Assembly (NCBI RefSeq): GCF_021568775.1
Contig: NZ_JAKGSG010000011.1
Location: 1-64,000 of the forward strand
Direction of reading: 5' to 3'
Source of the DNA: Antribacter soli
Lineage (GTDB): Bacteria; Actinomycetota; Actinomycetes; Actinomycetales; Cellulomonadaceae
DNA length: 64,000 bases
Shown in pieces: positions 44,917 through 53,369 of this stretch (position 1 is its first letter; every line of letters starts with the position of its first letter). Both the position numbers and the translations under genes were made by a program. The notes below the pieces were generated by a model, which was given only the letters and a program-made list of their open reading frames with translations, did no database searches and had not been told where the DNA came from.

Positions 44917-45957
44917 GTGGCCCGCAAGCGTGAGCGCGGTTTTCCGGACGCGCCCGAACCGCTGCCCGTCGCCGTGGCGGACAACCACACGCACCTGGAG
45001 TCGATCGCGCACGTGCTGCCCGACGGCGTCGCCCCGCCGACGCCGGAGGCCCACCTGGCTGCTGCGCTGGCCGCGGGGGTGGACCGTGTGGTGCAGGTGG
45101 GCTGCGACCTGGAGTCGGCCCGCTGGACCGCTGCGTTGCTCGCCGACCAGGACGCTGGTTGCGGAGTGGGCGCCGATTCCGCAACCAGCGTCCTGGTCGG
45201 CGGGGGCACCATGGCCGGGGGCACCCCAACGGGAGCCGGCAGGGGCCTTGATGTCGTGGTCGGCTCGCCGGGAGCCCTCGCGCGCGTCGTCGGTGCAGTG
45301 GCGATCCACCCCAACGAGGCGACGCTGCACGCCGGTGTCGACGAGGTCGGCCCTGACGGGATGACGTGGTTGCCCGAGGAGCGGCACGCCGTCTCGCTCG
45401 ACGACGCGATCGCCGAGATCGCGGCCATCGCGAAGGGCAGCGACCGGGTGCGGGCGATCGGCGAGACGGGGATGGACCTGTTCCGTACCGGCCCGCGCGG
45501 CGAGGCGGTGCAGCGGGACTCGTTCCGGGCGCACATCGCGCTCGCGAAGGAGCTCGACCTGGCCCTCCAGATCCACGACCGCGACGCGCACGCCCAGGTC
45601 ATCGAGGTCCTCCTCGCGGACGGCGCGCCGGAGCGGACGGTCTTCCACTGCTTCTCGGGGGACGAGGAGATGGCCCGCCTCTGCGCGGATCACGGGTGGT
45701 ACCTGTCGTTCGCCGGCCCGGTGACCTACCCGGCGAACCACCACCTGCGGGCCGCGCTCGGCATCATTCCCCGCGAGCTCGTGCTCGTGGAGACGGACGC
45801 GCCGTACCTCACCCCGCACCCGTACCGCGGCCGGCCGAACGCCCCGTTCGCCGTGGCCCACACGGTGCGCGCGATGGCGGGGTACCTCGAGATCGACCTG
45901 GCCGAGCTGTGCGAGACGATCAGCGCCACGTCCGATCGGGTCTACGGCCCGTGGTGA
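44917..45957 (+). CDS. tatD: TatD-family metallo-DNase with an inserted palindromic element
   Basis: A 346-residue TIM-barrel metal-dependent hydrolase (3'-5' DNase family). Metal ligands are seen in DNHTHLE near the N-terminus, E in GETGMDL, QIHDRDAH, FHCFSG and the aspartate in VETDAPYLTP. Normal members have ~260-300 residues. The excess lies between DLESARWTAALLA and VVGAVAIHPNEA, where a perfect 25-bp palindrome (45141-45202) is read as ADQDAGCGVG...TSVLVGG, followed by ~40 extra residues. The reading frame is preserved, so the protein is probably made. The GTG at 44917 follows metG by 5 bases. Confidence 0.93.
   Translation: MARKRERGFPDAPEPLPVAVADNHTHLESIAHVLPDGVAPPTPEAHLAAALAAGVDRVVQVGCDLESARWTAALLADQDAGCGVGADSATSVLVGGGTMAGGTPTGAGRGLDVVVGSPGALARVVGAVAIHPNEATLHAGVDEVGPDGMTWLPEERHAVSLDDAIAEIAAIAKGSDRVRAIGETGMDLFRTGPRGEAVQRDSFRAHIALAKELDLALQIHDRDAHAQVIEVLLADGAPERTVFHCFSGDEEMARLCADHGWYLSFAGPVTYPANHHLRAALGIIPRELVLVETDAPYLTPHPYRGRPNAPFAVAHTVRAMAGYLEIDLAELCETISATSDRVYGPW
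45141..45202. repeat. Palindromic element copy C inside tatD
   Basis: The arms 45141-45165 and 45178-45202 are perfect complements over 25 bp around a 12-base loop. Relative to copy B the arm changes CTG to GCT at the same place on both sides in a complementary way. It lies in frame within the tatD coding sequence. Confidence 0.9.
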
Positions 45958-46076
45958 CCCGCGAACCGCCCGCCGTCGCCGTCGGACAGCGGGCCGGGGG
46001 AGAGACAAAGGCGGGAAATGGCGCGGTCTATATCCGGTATGGCAATGAATTCCATGATTGTCGGGCTTTTCTGAAC

Positions 46077-46096
46077 ATCGCGGGTCGATTACGGTC
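46077..46096 (+). promoter_or_regulatory. Shared upstream motif, copy 1
   Basis: ATCGCGGGTCGATTACGGTC aligns with 49856-49875 at about 15 of 20 positions and loosely with 47849-47868. It contains TACGGT (46090-46095), which could be a -10 box for a leaderless message starting near the GTG at 46106. The rest of 45958-46105 shows nothing I recognise. Confidence 0.4.
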
Positions 46097-46105
46097 AGGC
46101 CTGTG

Positions 46106-47554
46106 GTGAACTCCCTGACGCTCGACCGCCCCGCCGGCGGCGCGTCGGGGACCCCGGTTCCTCCCGTCGAGCCCGAGCCCGGCGAACCCTCCGCCGGCAA
46201 GCCAGGCCGTGGCAAGCGGGCGCGCGCGGGGCGTGCGCTGCGCAGGCTCTCGGCCGGCAAGGCGGCGCCCGAGAAACCCGTCGGCGGCGCCGCGCCGGCG
46301 ACACCCAGGGCAGGCAGGCCGGCCCTGAGCCGGGCCGCACAGCGCCGGATCGCCCGCCGCAAGGCCGGCGCGGCCCCGCTTACCACCGTCGACCCGCCCG
46401 AGTGGCTGACCCGTCGGAGCGTGCGCCGTGCACTCCAGGCCGTGGTGGCCGTGTCGCTCGTGGCCGTGCCGGGACTGCTGGCCGTGAACGGCAAGACCCT
46501 GACGATCGACCTCAACGGTGACGTCCGGACGGTCGGCGCGTACGGCGCGACGGTCGAGCAGGTGCTTGTGAACCAGCACATCGACGTGGGCCGGGACGAC
46601 ATCGTCCAGCCGTCGCTGGACTCGCACGCGCGCAAGGACGGCACCATCGTGGTGCGGACCAGCCGCGAGGTGACGCTCGAGATCGACGGCCAGGAGGTCA
46701 CGGTCACCACGACGGCGGGCACCGTCGGCGAGCTGCTCGCCGCCATGGGCCCGCGTGGCGACGGAGCCCTGTCGACTGCCTCCCGCAGCGCGGTGCTGGG
46801 TCGCGCACCCGTCCGGGTCTCCACCGTCAAGACGGTCCACGTGTCCGTCGACGGGTCGGTGCTGCCGATCCAGTCGACCCGGTCGACGATCCAGGAGGTG
46901 CTCGACGGCGCGGGGATCACCCTCGGCGAGGGCGACGTCACCTCGGTTCCGCTCCGTGCGGCGGCGGTGGACGGCATGGTCGTGCTGGTGAACCGGGGTG
47001 CGCACGGCGGTGAGAGCGTGACCGAGGTGGTGCCGTTCGGCACGCAGGAGCAGCCGAACGACAACCTCCCCGAGGGCTACCGGAAGGTGAAGTCCCGCGG
47101 CGTGCCCGGCGAGGCCGTCGTGACGTACGCGGTGAAGGTCCTCGGCGGTGCCGTCGTGGAGCGCACCGAGCTCTCCCGCGAGGTCACGCGCGCGCCGGTG
47201 GACGAGGTCGTCGTCGTGGGCACCATGGACATCTCCAGCGCGCCGGTGGACGCGGGCTCGGCCCGCGCGATCGCCAAGGCCATGGCGGCCGAGCGCGGCT
47301 GGGGCGACGACCAGTTCTCCTGCCTCGACCAGCTCTGGCAGAAGGAGAGCGGCTGGCGCTGGAACGCCGAGAACAAGTCCTCGGGCGCGTACGGCATCCC
47401 GCAGGCGCTCCCGGGCTCGAAGATGGCGACCGCCGGCGAGGACTGGCAGACCAACCCCGCCACCCAGATCTCCTGGGGTCTCGGCTACATCGCCAACCGC
47501 TACGGCACCCCGTGCAATGCGTGGGCGCACTCGGTGGATGTGGGCTGGTACTGA
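46106..47554 (+). CDS. G5/DUF348 wall protein with transglycosylase-like domain (RpfB position), paralogue 1
   Basis: A 482-residue exported, probably membrane-anchored cell-wall protein. A ~100-residue basic, Pro/Ala-rich cytosolic leader precedes a membrane helix (RALQAVVAVSLVAVPGLLAV). Then come three DUF348 ubiquitin-like repeats (KTLTIDLNGDV..., then two more), a G5 domain (VTEVVPFGTQ...REVTRAPVDEVVVVGT) and a C-terminal lysozyme-like domain with the putative catalytic glutamate in LWQKESGW followed by [15 protein letters not shown] 46106 is chosen because all three paralogues start GTGAAC. Its position between tatD and rsmA matches RpfB, a resuscitation-promoting wall lytic factor; the lytic domain is the SLT-like variant. 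Confidence 0.88.
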   Translation: MNSLTLDRPAGGASGTPVPPVEPEPGEPSAGKPGRGKRARAGRALRRLSAGKAAPEKPVGGAAPATPRAGRPALSRAAQRRIARRKAGAAPLTTVDPPEWLTRRSVRRALQAVVAVSLVAVPGLLAVNGKTLTIDLNGDVRTVGAYGATVEQVLVNQHIDVGRDDIVQPSLDSHARKDGTIVVRTSREVTLEIDGQEVTVTTTAGTVGELLAAMGPRGDGALSTASRSAVLGRAPVRVSTVKTVHVSVDGSVLPIQSTRSTIQEVLDGAGITLGEGDVTSVPLRAAAVDGMVVLVNRGAHGGESVTEVVPFGTQEQPNDNLPEGYRKVKSRGVPGEAVVTYAVKVLGGAVVERTELSREVTRAPVDEVVVVGTMDISSAPVDAGSARAIAKAMAAERGWGDDQFSCLDQLWQKESGWRWNAENKSSGAYGIPQALPGSKMATAGEDWQTNPATQISWGLGYIANRYGTPCNAWAHSVDVGWY

Positions 47555-47788
47555 CCGGACGGTCAAGCGGGTAGAGACCGGACGGTCAAGCGGGTAGAGA
47601 CCGGACGGTCAAGCGGGTAGAGACCGGACGGTCAAGCGGGTAGAGACCGGACGGTCAAGCGGGTAGAGACCGGACGGTCAAGCGGGTAGAGACCGGACGG
47701 TCAAGCGGGTAGAGACCGGACGGTCAAGCGGGTAGAGACCGGACGGTCAAGCGGGTAGAGACCGGACGGTCAAGCGGGTAGAGACCGG
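47553..47788. repeat. Ten perfect 23-bp tandem repeats
   Basis: Ten identical consecutive units of 23 bp run from 47553 to 47782, followed by a partial unit (GACCGG) to 47788. Each unit starts with GACCGGACGGTC, a dyad with GACCG and CGGTC around GA, then AAGCGGGTAGA. The first unit begins inside the stop codon of the upstream gene. There is no spacer variation, so it is not a CRISPR array. Confidence 0.95.
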
Positions 47789-47972
47789 AGAACTTTCCGG
47801 ACTTCGGGCTTCCTGACCGGCATATCGCCGCCCCTCCGGTTGCGGCGGATAACGGCCGGGTTACGTTCACCGAGACCGCCGGATCGGCCGGCCGGGCCCG
47901 CGCTCCGGCGTGGGGGACGCCAGGAGCGTCGCCCGGTCACCCGTGCCCGGGCCGCTCGACGACAGGACCCGC
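47789..47972. other. Leader region of paralogue 2
   Basis: Together with the tandem repeat array this is a 418-base gap. It holds a degenerate copy of the shared motif (ATAACG at 47849, GGTTACGTTC at 47859-47868) and a 19-base sequence identical to one in the next leader (47873-47891). Several GC-rich inverted segments lie between 47880 and 47960. It looks like a structured 5' leader, but I cannot name a riboswitch class. Confidence 0.45.
47873..47891 (+). repeat. 19-base element shared with the next leader, copy 1
   Basis: AGACCGCCGGATCGGCCGG is identical to 49985-50003. Both copies lie in the untranslated region ahead of G5/DUF348 genes. Confidence 0.7.
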
Positions 47973-49766
47973 GTGAACGCTTCGCACCCGGCTTCCACGA
48001 GCCAGGCAGCACAGACCACAGCACCCCCAGAGCCACCCGTCCCGCCCCCGCCACCCCCGCCACCTGCGCCGACGCCGACCACGCAGGCGACAGCCGGCCC
48101 CGCAGCACCTGAGCCCGCAGCACTCGGTCCGGCAACACCCGGCCCCGCAGCACCCCCGCCGGCCGTCCTGCCGGCGACACCGCCGCCGTCCCCTCCGCCG
48201 CCCCCGCCCCCGGTGCCCAAGCCGGGCCCCCGCCCGGCACCCCCGGTGCCCCGTCCGGCGCCCCCGAAGCCCCGGACGTCCCGGCCGGTCCCGCCGCCGC
48301 CGAGAACGATCGGCATCACCGAGCTCTTCCCGTCGCCGCCCCCGGCGGCGGCCGTGTTCCCGCCGGCGGTCTTCACCCTCCCGCCTCGGCCGACGCCCAC
48401 GAACCAGGCGCCCACGAACCAGGCGCCCACGAACCAGGCGCCCGCAAGCCAGGCGCCCGCAAGCCAGGCGCCCGCAAGCCAGGCCGGCCAGCCCTTCGCG
48501 GCCGCGCCGCCCACCGGCACCGACGCCCGGGGCGCGGTGGGGCAGCCGGGCGAGCGGCCGTCGTCGGGCAGCAGGACCTTGCGGCGACGCGTCGCCGCCG
48601 CCGTGGCGGGTGGCGCCGCCCTGGCCCTCGTCGGGTCGACCGCGTACGCAGCGGCGCACAAGACCGTGACGCTCGACGTGGACGGCCGGGTCACCACGGT
48701 CGCCACGTACGCCGGCTCGGTGGAACGCCTCCTCGCGGAGGAGGGCGTCCGCCTGGGCGCAGCGGACGTGATGACGCCCGCGTCGAGCGCGGCACTGCGC
48801 GACGGCGGCCTCGTCGTCGTCCGGTACGCGCACGAGCTGATGGTGGAGATCGACGGCGAGCGTTCCGCGGTGCGCCTTGCCGCGCTCGACGCCGACGAGG
48901 CGCTCGCGCGCCTCGGCCACCTTGCGGACGCGGACGCGCTGGTCCGCCTGCTCCCGAACCGCGACGGCCAGCGCGCCGTCCTCCCGCTGCGGCTCGACGC
49001 GGCGGGTCCGGTCGCGCTCGTCGTGGACGGCACGACCCGCACCGTGCCCGACGGCGGAGCCCTCCTCGACGCCTTCCTCGCGGACGCGGGGGTCACCCTG
49101 GACGACGACGACCGGGTCAGCGTGATCCGTGAGCCCGCGGCGCGGCCGGGGGCGCCCACGGTGCGCGTCGTGGTGCAACGGGTCGTGACGGCGGACGTCG
49201 CGACGGTGACGGCGATCCCCTTCGAGACGATCACGCAGGAGGACCCGGGCCGGTACGCGGACCTGCCGCCCGCCGAGGTGCAGGCAGGCGTCGTGGGCGA
49301 GCACACGCGCGTCGACGCGGTCACCACGGTGGATGGCGTGGAGCAGTGGCGCGCTCTCGTGTCCGACGGCGTGACGCGCCAGCCCGTCCCGCAGATCCTG
49401 GCCCAGGGCACCCAGGTGCGGCCCGTGCCGCGGACGGCGGCGGAGCGCGCATCCGCAACTCTGGCAGCGGCAACGGCCTCGCAGCCGGCCGCGGAGCCGC
49501 AGCCCGCCCCGGCGCCCGAGCCGATCTGGAGCGACCCGGGCTGGGACGACTGGGACGACTGGGACGGCTGGTACGACTGGGACCGCGACTGGGGAGACGG
49601 GAGCGGCTGGGACGGCGACCACCACGACGGTGACCGCTACGACGGCTACGACGGCGGCTACGACGGCCAGTACGACGGCCAGTACGACGGCCGCGACGGC
49701 TACGGCGGCTGGGACGGCTCGTCGTCCCCTGACTGCTCGGGGTGCGCCGAGCCCGGTCTTGGGTGA
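47973..49766 (+). CDS. DUF348/G5 wall protein without lytic domain, Pro-rich and Asp-rich, paralogue 2
   Basis: A 597-residue paralogue. The N-terminal ~200 residues are extremely Pro/Ala-rich and include short repeats (PTNQA three times, PASQA three times, near 48400-48482). A membrane helix follows (AAAVAGGAALALVGSTAYAA), then DUF348-like repeats and a G5-like segment. The lysozyme-like domain of its neighbours is absent. Instead the C-terminus is a low-complexity Asp/Gly/Tyr/Trp tail (WDDWDDWDGWYDWD..., YDGQYDGQYDG) ending with CSGC. The protein may bind wall or metal but should not cleave peptidoglycan. The GTG at 47973 shares GGACCCG-N-GTGAAC with paralogue 3. Confidence 0.82.
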   Translation: MNASHPASTSQAAQTTAPPEPPVPPPPPPPPAPTPTTQATAGPAAPEPAALGPATPGPAAPPPAVLPATPPPSPPPPPPPVPKPGPRPAPPVPRPAPPKPRTSRPVPPPPRTIGITELFPSPPPAAAVFPPAVFTLPPRPTPTNQAPTNQAPTNQAPASQAPASQAPASQAGQPFAAAPPTGTDARGAVGQPGERPSSGSRTLRRRVAAAVAGGAALALVGSTAYAAAHKTVTLDVDGRVTTVATYAGSVERLLAEEGVRLGAADVMTPASSAALRDGGLVVVRYAHELMVEIDGERSAVRLAALDADEALARLGHLADADALVRLLPNRDGQRAVLPLRLDAAGPVALVVDGTTRTVPDGGALLDAFLADAGVTLDDDDRVSVIREPAARPGAPTVRVVVQRVVTADVATVTAIPFETITQEDPGRYADLPPAEVQAGVVGEHTRVDAVTTVDGVEQWRALVSDGVTRQPVPQILAQGTQVRPVPRTAAERASATLAAATASQPAAEPQPAPAPEPIWSDPGWDDWDDWDGWYDWDRDWGDGSGWDGDHHDGDRYDGYDGGYDGQYDGQYDGRDGYGGWDGSSSPDCSGCAEPGLG

Positions 49767-49855
49767 TTCTGTGGGACGGCACAGCAAGCGCTCGAAGTTG
49801 GACGAGCGTCCTGGACGAGTGACCGAGAACACAGCCCATCTCAGTTGGACGATCA

Positions 49856-49875
49856 ATAACGAGTCGGTTACGGTC
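49856..49875 (+). promoter_or_regulatory. Shared upstream motif, copy 3
   Basis: ATAACGAGTCGGTTACGGTC contains the dyad TAAC-N6-GTTA and a -10-like TACGGT. It resembles 46077-46096 and 47849-47868. It may be a common promoter or operator for the three paralogues. Confidence 0.4.
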
Positions 49876-49984
49876 GAGTGTCTTTGTGTGCCTCGGGCCG
49901 CGTGTGGTGTATGCCACGGCGGCCCGTTGCACGCAGGACGGCACCGGGCGCGGCTCGCTTCCGAAGGTCCCGTACCCGGTGTCC

Positions 49985-50003
49985 AGACCGCCGGATCGGC
50001 CGG
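49985..50003 (+). repeat. 19-base element shared between leaders, copy 2
   Basis: Identical to 47873-47891. In both leaders it sits between the shared promoter-like motif and the start codon. Confidence 0.7.
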
Positions 50004-50142
50004 TCAGGACCGCGGCGCCACCTACGGGTGGCAGGCTTCCCACACCCCGGGACCGGGGCAGGGAGCCAGGTCGTGGAAGGACTGCCCCACGGGGCGGCCC
50101 GTCCTGCCGCCCGTGCCCGGGACGTCCGAAGACTGGACCCGA

Positions 50143-51444
50143 GTGAACAACCATTCGTCTGAGCAGCTCTCCGGCTCCGCCCTCAGCACCACCACCGACA
50201 CCCCCTCCGACAATCCGACCGCACACCACCGGCCTCGCCGCTGGGCCTTCGTGGCCGGCGCTGCAGCCCTCGCGGTCGTCGCCTCCGGCTCCATCGCGTA
50301 CGCCGAGGCGGTCAAGACCGTCACGCTCGACGTGGACGGCACCACCACCACCGTCACGACCGTCGCCGGCAGCGTCGACGGGCTGCTCGCCCGTCAGGGC
50401 ATCCGCACCGGTGAGCGCGACGTCGTCGCCCCGGCCCCGGACACCGAGCTCGTGGACGGCGCCCAGATCGTCGTCCGCTACGGCCGTCAGGTCACCGTCG
50501 CGGCCGACGGCCAGCAGAGCGACGTCTGGCTCACCGTCGTCGACGCCGACGAGGCGCTCGACTCCCTCGCCGGCCGTGGCACCACCGTCTCCCTGGTCGC
50601 GTCCCGCTCCGGCGACCGCGCGTCCCTCCCGCTGCGCCTCGACACCGACGGCCCGGTGGCCGTCGTCGCCGACGGCACCACGCGGGTCGTCACGAACGGC
50701 TCCGAGGGCGTGGACGGCATCCTGTCCCGGCTCAAGATCGAGCTCGACGGCGACGACCGCGTCAGCGTCCGCCCCACGGACGAGGTCTCCGGCGCCGCAG
50801 CCGCGGCGGAGGGCTCCGAGGTGGCCCTCGTCGTGCAGCGCGTCGAGACCACGGAGGTGACCACGACCGAGGCCGTGGCGTTCACGACGGAGACCCGTCA
50901 GGACGCGGAGCGGTACGAGGACCTCGCTGACGTCGTCGAGCAGGAGGGCGCCGACGGCGTCCGCACGCGCGTCGAGCGCGTCACCACCGTGGACGGTGCC
51001 GAGGAGTCGCGCGAGATGGTCTCCGACGAGGTCACGCAGGCCCCGGTGAACAAGGTCGTCGTCGAGGGGACGAAGGAGCGGCCCGTCGCCGCTGCGACCA
51101 CATCGACCACCACCTCGTCGGGCGCCACCACCGGCCCCGTCATGGCGGGGTCGGCGCGGGAGATCGGCCAGCAGCTCGCGGCCGCCCGCGGCTGGACCGG
51201 AGAGCAGTGGACGTGCCTGGACCTGTTGTTCCAGCGCGAGTCCGGCTGGAACCCGTACGCCTCCAACCCGTCGGGCGCCTACGGCATCCCGCAGGCCCTG
51301 CCGGGCGACAAGATGGCCACGGTGGCCGCCGACTGGCGGACCAACCCGGCGACCCAGATCACCTGGGGCCTGAACTACATCGCCGGCCGCTACGGCACGC
51401 CGTGCGGTGCGTGGGGCCACTCCGAGTCGGCCGGGTGGTACTGA
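50143..51444 (+). CDS. G5/DUF348 wall protein with transglycosylase-like domain, paralogue 3
   Basis: A 433-residue paralogue with a short cytosolic leader (~30 residues), a membrane helix ([20 protein letters not shown]), two or three DUF348 repeats beginning [14 protein letters not shown], a G5 domain ([20 protein letters not shown]) and the C-terminal lysozyme-like domain. The catalytic glutamate candidate is in LLFQRESGW, followed by [13 protein letters not shown]. The GTG at 50143 is supported by the matching start of paralogue 2. It lies 19 bases upstream of rsmA, so this copy rather than the first occupies the usual rpfB-rsmA junction. Confidence 0.88.
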   Translation: MNNHSSEQLSGSALSTTTDTPSDNPTAHHRPRRWAFVAGAAALAVVASGSIAYAEAVKTVTLDVDGTTTTVTTVAGSVDGLLARQGIRTGERDVVAPAPDTELVDGAQIVVRYGRQVTVAADGQQSDVWLTVVDADEALDSLAGRGTTVSLVASRSGDRASLPLRLDTDGPVAVVADGTTRVVTNGSEGVDGILSRLKIELDGDDRVSVRPTDEVSGAAAAAEGSEVALVVQRVETTEVTTTEAVAFTTETRQDAERYEDLADVVEQEGADGVRTRVERVTTVDGAEESREMVSDEVTQAPVNKVVVEGTKERPVAAATTSTTTSSGATTGPVMAGSAREIGQQLAAARGWTGEQWTCLDLLFQRESGWNPYASNPSGAYGIPQALPGDKMATVAADWRTNPATQITWGLNYIAGRYGTPCGAWGHSESAGWY

Positions 51445-51463
51445 GGCGGCTAGGCTCGCCAGC

Positions 51464-52411
51464 ATGAACGACACCCCAGGCGCCCTGCTCGGTCCCGCGG
51501 AGATCCGCGACCTGGCAGGGCGTCTGGGCGTCCGGCCGACGAAGACCCTCGGCCAGAACTTCGTGCACGACGGCGGTACCGTCCGCAAGATCGTGCGGGC
51601 CGCGGGCGTGCGCCCAGGAGAGCGCGTGGTGGAGATCGGGCCCGGTCTCGGGTCGCTCACTCTCGGCCTGCTGGAGGCGGGTGCCTCCGTGGTGGCCGTC
51701 GAGATCGACCCGGTGCTCGCCGGGCAGATCGTGGAGACGGTGCGGGCCCACCTCCCGGGGGCGGACCTCGAGGTCGTCCGCGCCGACGCGCTCGACGTCA
51801 CGGAGCTCCCGGGGAAGCCGCCGACGGCGCTCGTCGCGAACCTCCCGTACAACGTGGCGGTCCCCGTGCTGCTGACGTTCCTCGAGCGGTTCGACAGCCT
51901 GGAGCGCGTGCTGGTCATGGTCCAGGCAGAGGTGGCCGACCGCATCGCCGCGGTGCCCGGCTCGAAGGTCTACGGCGTGCCGTCGGTGAAGGCTGCCTGG
52001 TACGCCGGCGCCCGTCGTTCCCTCAACATCGGCCGCACCGTCTTCTGGCCCGTCCCGAACGTGGACTCGGCCCTCGTCCACCTCGAGCGGCGCGAACCGC
52101 CCGTCACCACCGCCACCCGCCAGGCCACCTTCGCCGTGATCGACGCTGCCTTCGCCCAGCGGCGCAAGACCCTGCGCGCCGCCCTGTCCGGCACGTTCGG
52201 ATCCGGCCCCGCGGCCGAGGCCGCCCTCCGGGCGGCAGGGGTCGACCCCGGCGCCCGGGGCGAGACCCTCGGCGTCGAGGCCTTCGCGCGCATCGCGGAG
52301 CAGCTCCCGCAGGGCTGGGTGCCCGACGCCGGACGTGGCGCCGGGCGGCCGCACCATGACGCGCGGCCGGGCGCCGGGGGACCGGAGGCGGACCGCGGGG
52401 TGACCGCGTGA
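51464..52411 (+). CDS. rsmA: 16S rRNA dimethyladenosine transferase
   Basis: A 315-residue SAM-dependent enzyme (KsgA) that dimethylates two adjacent adenines in helix 45 of 16S rRNA during small-subunit assembly. The opening [10 protein letters not shown], the SAM site [15 protein letters not shown] and the catalytic NLPYNV (N126) are present. The C-terminal ~25 residues are a polar extension. The ATG at 51464 is chosen from homology. Its stop overlaps the ispE start (GTGA, 52408-52411). Confidence 0.96.
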   Translation: MNDTPGALLGPAEIRDLAGRLGVRPTKTLGQNFVHDGGTVRKIVRAAGVRPGERVVEIGPGLGSLTLGLLEAGASVVAVEIDPVLAGQIVETVRAHLPGADLEVVRADALDVTELPGKPPTALVANLPYNVAVPVLLTFLERFDSLERVLVMVQAEVADRIAAVPGSKVYGVPSVKAAWYAGARRSLNIGRTVFWPVPNVDSALVHLERREPPVTTATRQATFAVIDAAFAQRRKTLRAALSGTFGSGPAAEAALRAAGVDPGARGETLGVEAFARIAEQLPQGWVPDAGRGAGRPHHDARPGAGGPEADRGVTA

Positions 52412-53361
52412 CCCCGTACCTGGCGGCCGCACCGCCGCCCGCCGTCCGCGTGCGCGCCCCCGGGAAGGTGAACCTGTCCCTGCGGGTCGGCGCGCTGCAG
52501 GACGACGGCTACCACCCGCTCGCCACGATCTTCCAGGCGGTCGCGCTGTACGAGGAGGTCACGGCGACCCAGGCGCCGCAGGGTGCCGGGATCTCGCTGA
52601 CCGTGTCGGGGCCGCAGTCCGACGTCGTGCCGCTCGACGAGACGAACCTCGCCTGGCGGGCGGCCGACCTGCTCGCCCGGCACACCGGCGTGGCCGCCGA
52701 CGTCGCGCTCCACGTCACGAAGGGCGTGCCCGTCGCGGGCGGCATGGCGGGCGGGTCGGCCGACGCGGCCGCCGCGCTCGTCGCGTGCGACGCCCTCTGG
52801 GAGACGGGGGTGCCGCGGTCGGAGCTCGCCCTGATCGCGGCAGAGCTCGGCTCGGACGTGCCGTTCTCCCTGCTCGGGCACACCGCCGTCGGGACCGGCC
52901 GCGGCCAGATCCTCACGCCCGCGATGACGCGCGGCGAGTTCCACTGGGTCTTCGCCGCGCAGGCGGAGGGCCTGTCCACGCCCCGTGTGTTCGCGGCCTA
53001 CGACGGGCTCGTCACCGACGCGCCCATGCCCGACCCGGCGTCCGACGCCGCGCTGATGTCGGCGCTGCGCGCCGGCGACCCCGTCGCGCTCGGGCGCACG
53101 CTGCACAACGACCTCCAGGAGGCCGCGCTGTCGCTGCGGCCCTCGCTCCGGGAGGTGCTGGGCGTCGCCAACGAGGCGGGCGCGCTCGGCGCGATCGTCT
53201 CCGGGTCGGGACCGACCGTGGCGGCGCTCGCCCGGTCGCGGCAGCACGCGCTCGCCGTCGCCGCGACGTGGACGGCCCGCGGCGTCGCCGACTCGGTGTG
53301 GTGCGCGACCGCGCCCGCCCAGGGCGCGCGGGTGCTGACCGCGGTGGCACCGGCGAAGTAG
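52408..53361 (+). CDS. ispE: 4-diphosphocytidyl-2-C-methyl-D-erythritol kinase
   Basis: A 317-residue GHMP kinase of the MEP isoprenoid pathway. The N-terminal [12 protein letters not shown] and the ATP loop [17 protein letters not shown] are diagnostic, and the third GHMP motif is [12 protein letters not shown]. It is translationally coupled to rsmA, the conserved arrangement. It converges with the esterase-like gene 8 bases away. Confidence 0.95.
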   Translation: MTPYLAAAPPPAVRVRAPGKVNLSLRVGALQDDGYHPLATIFQAVALYEEVTATQAPQGAGISLTVSGPQSDVVPLDETNLAWRAADLLARHTGVAADVALHVTKGVPVAGGMAGGSADAAAALVACDALWETGVPRSELALIAAELGSDVPFSLLGHTAVGTGRGQILTPAMTRGEFHWVFAAQAEGLSTPRVFAAYDGLVTDAPMPDPASDAALMSALRAGDPVALGRTLHNDLQEAALSLRPSLREVLGVANEAGALGAIVSGSGPTVAALARSRQHALAVAATWTARGVADSVWCATAPAQGARVLTAVAPAK

Positions 53362-53369
53362 GGCCCGCG

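Larger units (their letters stand above)
49767..50142. other. 376-base leader of paralogue 3
   Basis: It contains the shared motif at 49856-49875, the 19-base element at 49985-50003, and GC-rich inverted segments between 50030 and 50130 such as GCCACCTACGGGTGGC (50017-50032). The length and structure suggest a regulated 5' leader. Actinobacterial rpf genes are known to carry cyclic di-AMP riboswitches, but I cannot match that consensus here. Confidence 0.45.

Noticed and set aside
47553-47788. CRISPR array
   Set aside because: Units are back to back without spacers and no cas gene is nearby.
45958-50142. Cyclic di-AMP (ydaO-type) riboswitch ahead of the rpfB-like genes
   Set aside because: Expected from other actinobacterial rpf genes, but I could not find the conserved core in any of the three leaders.
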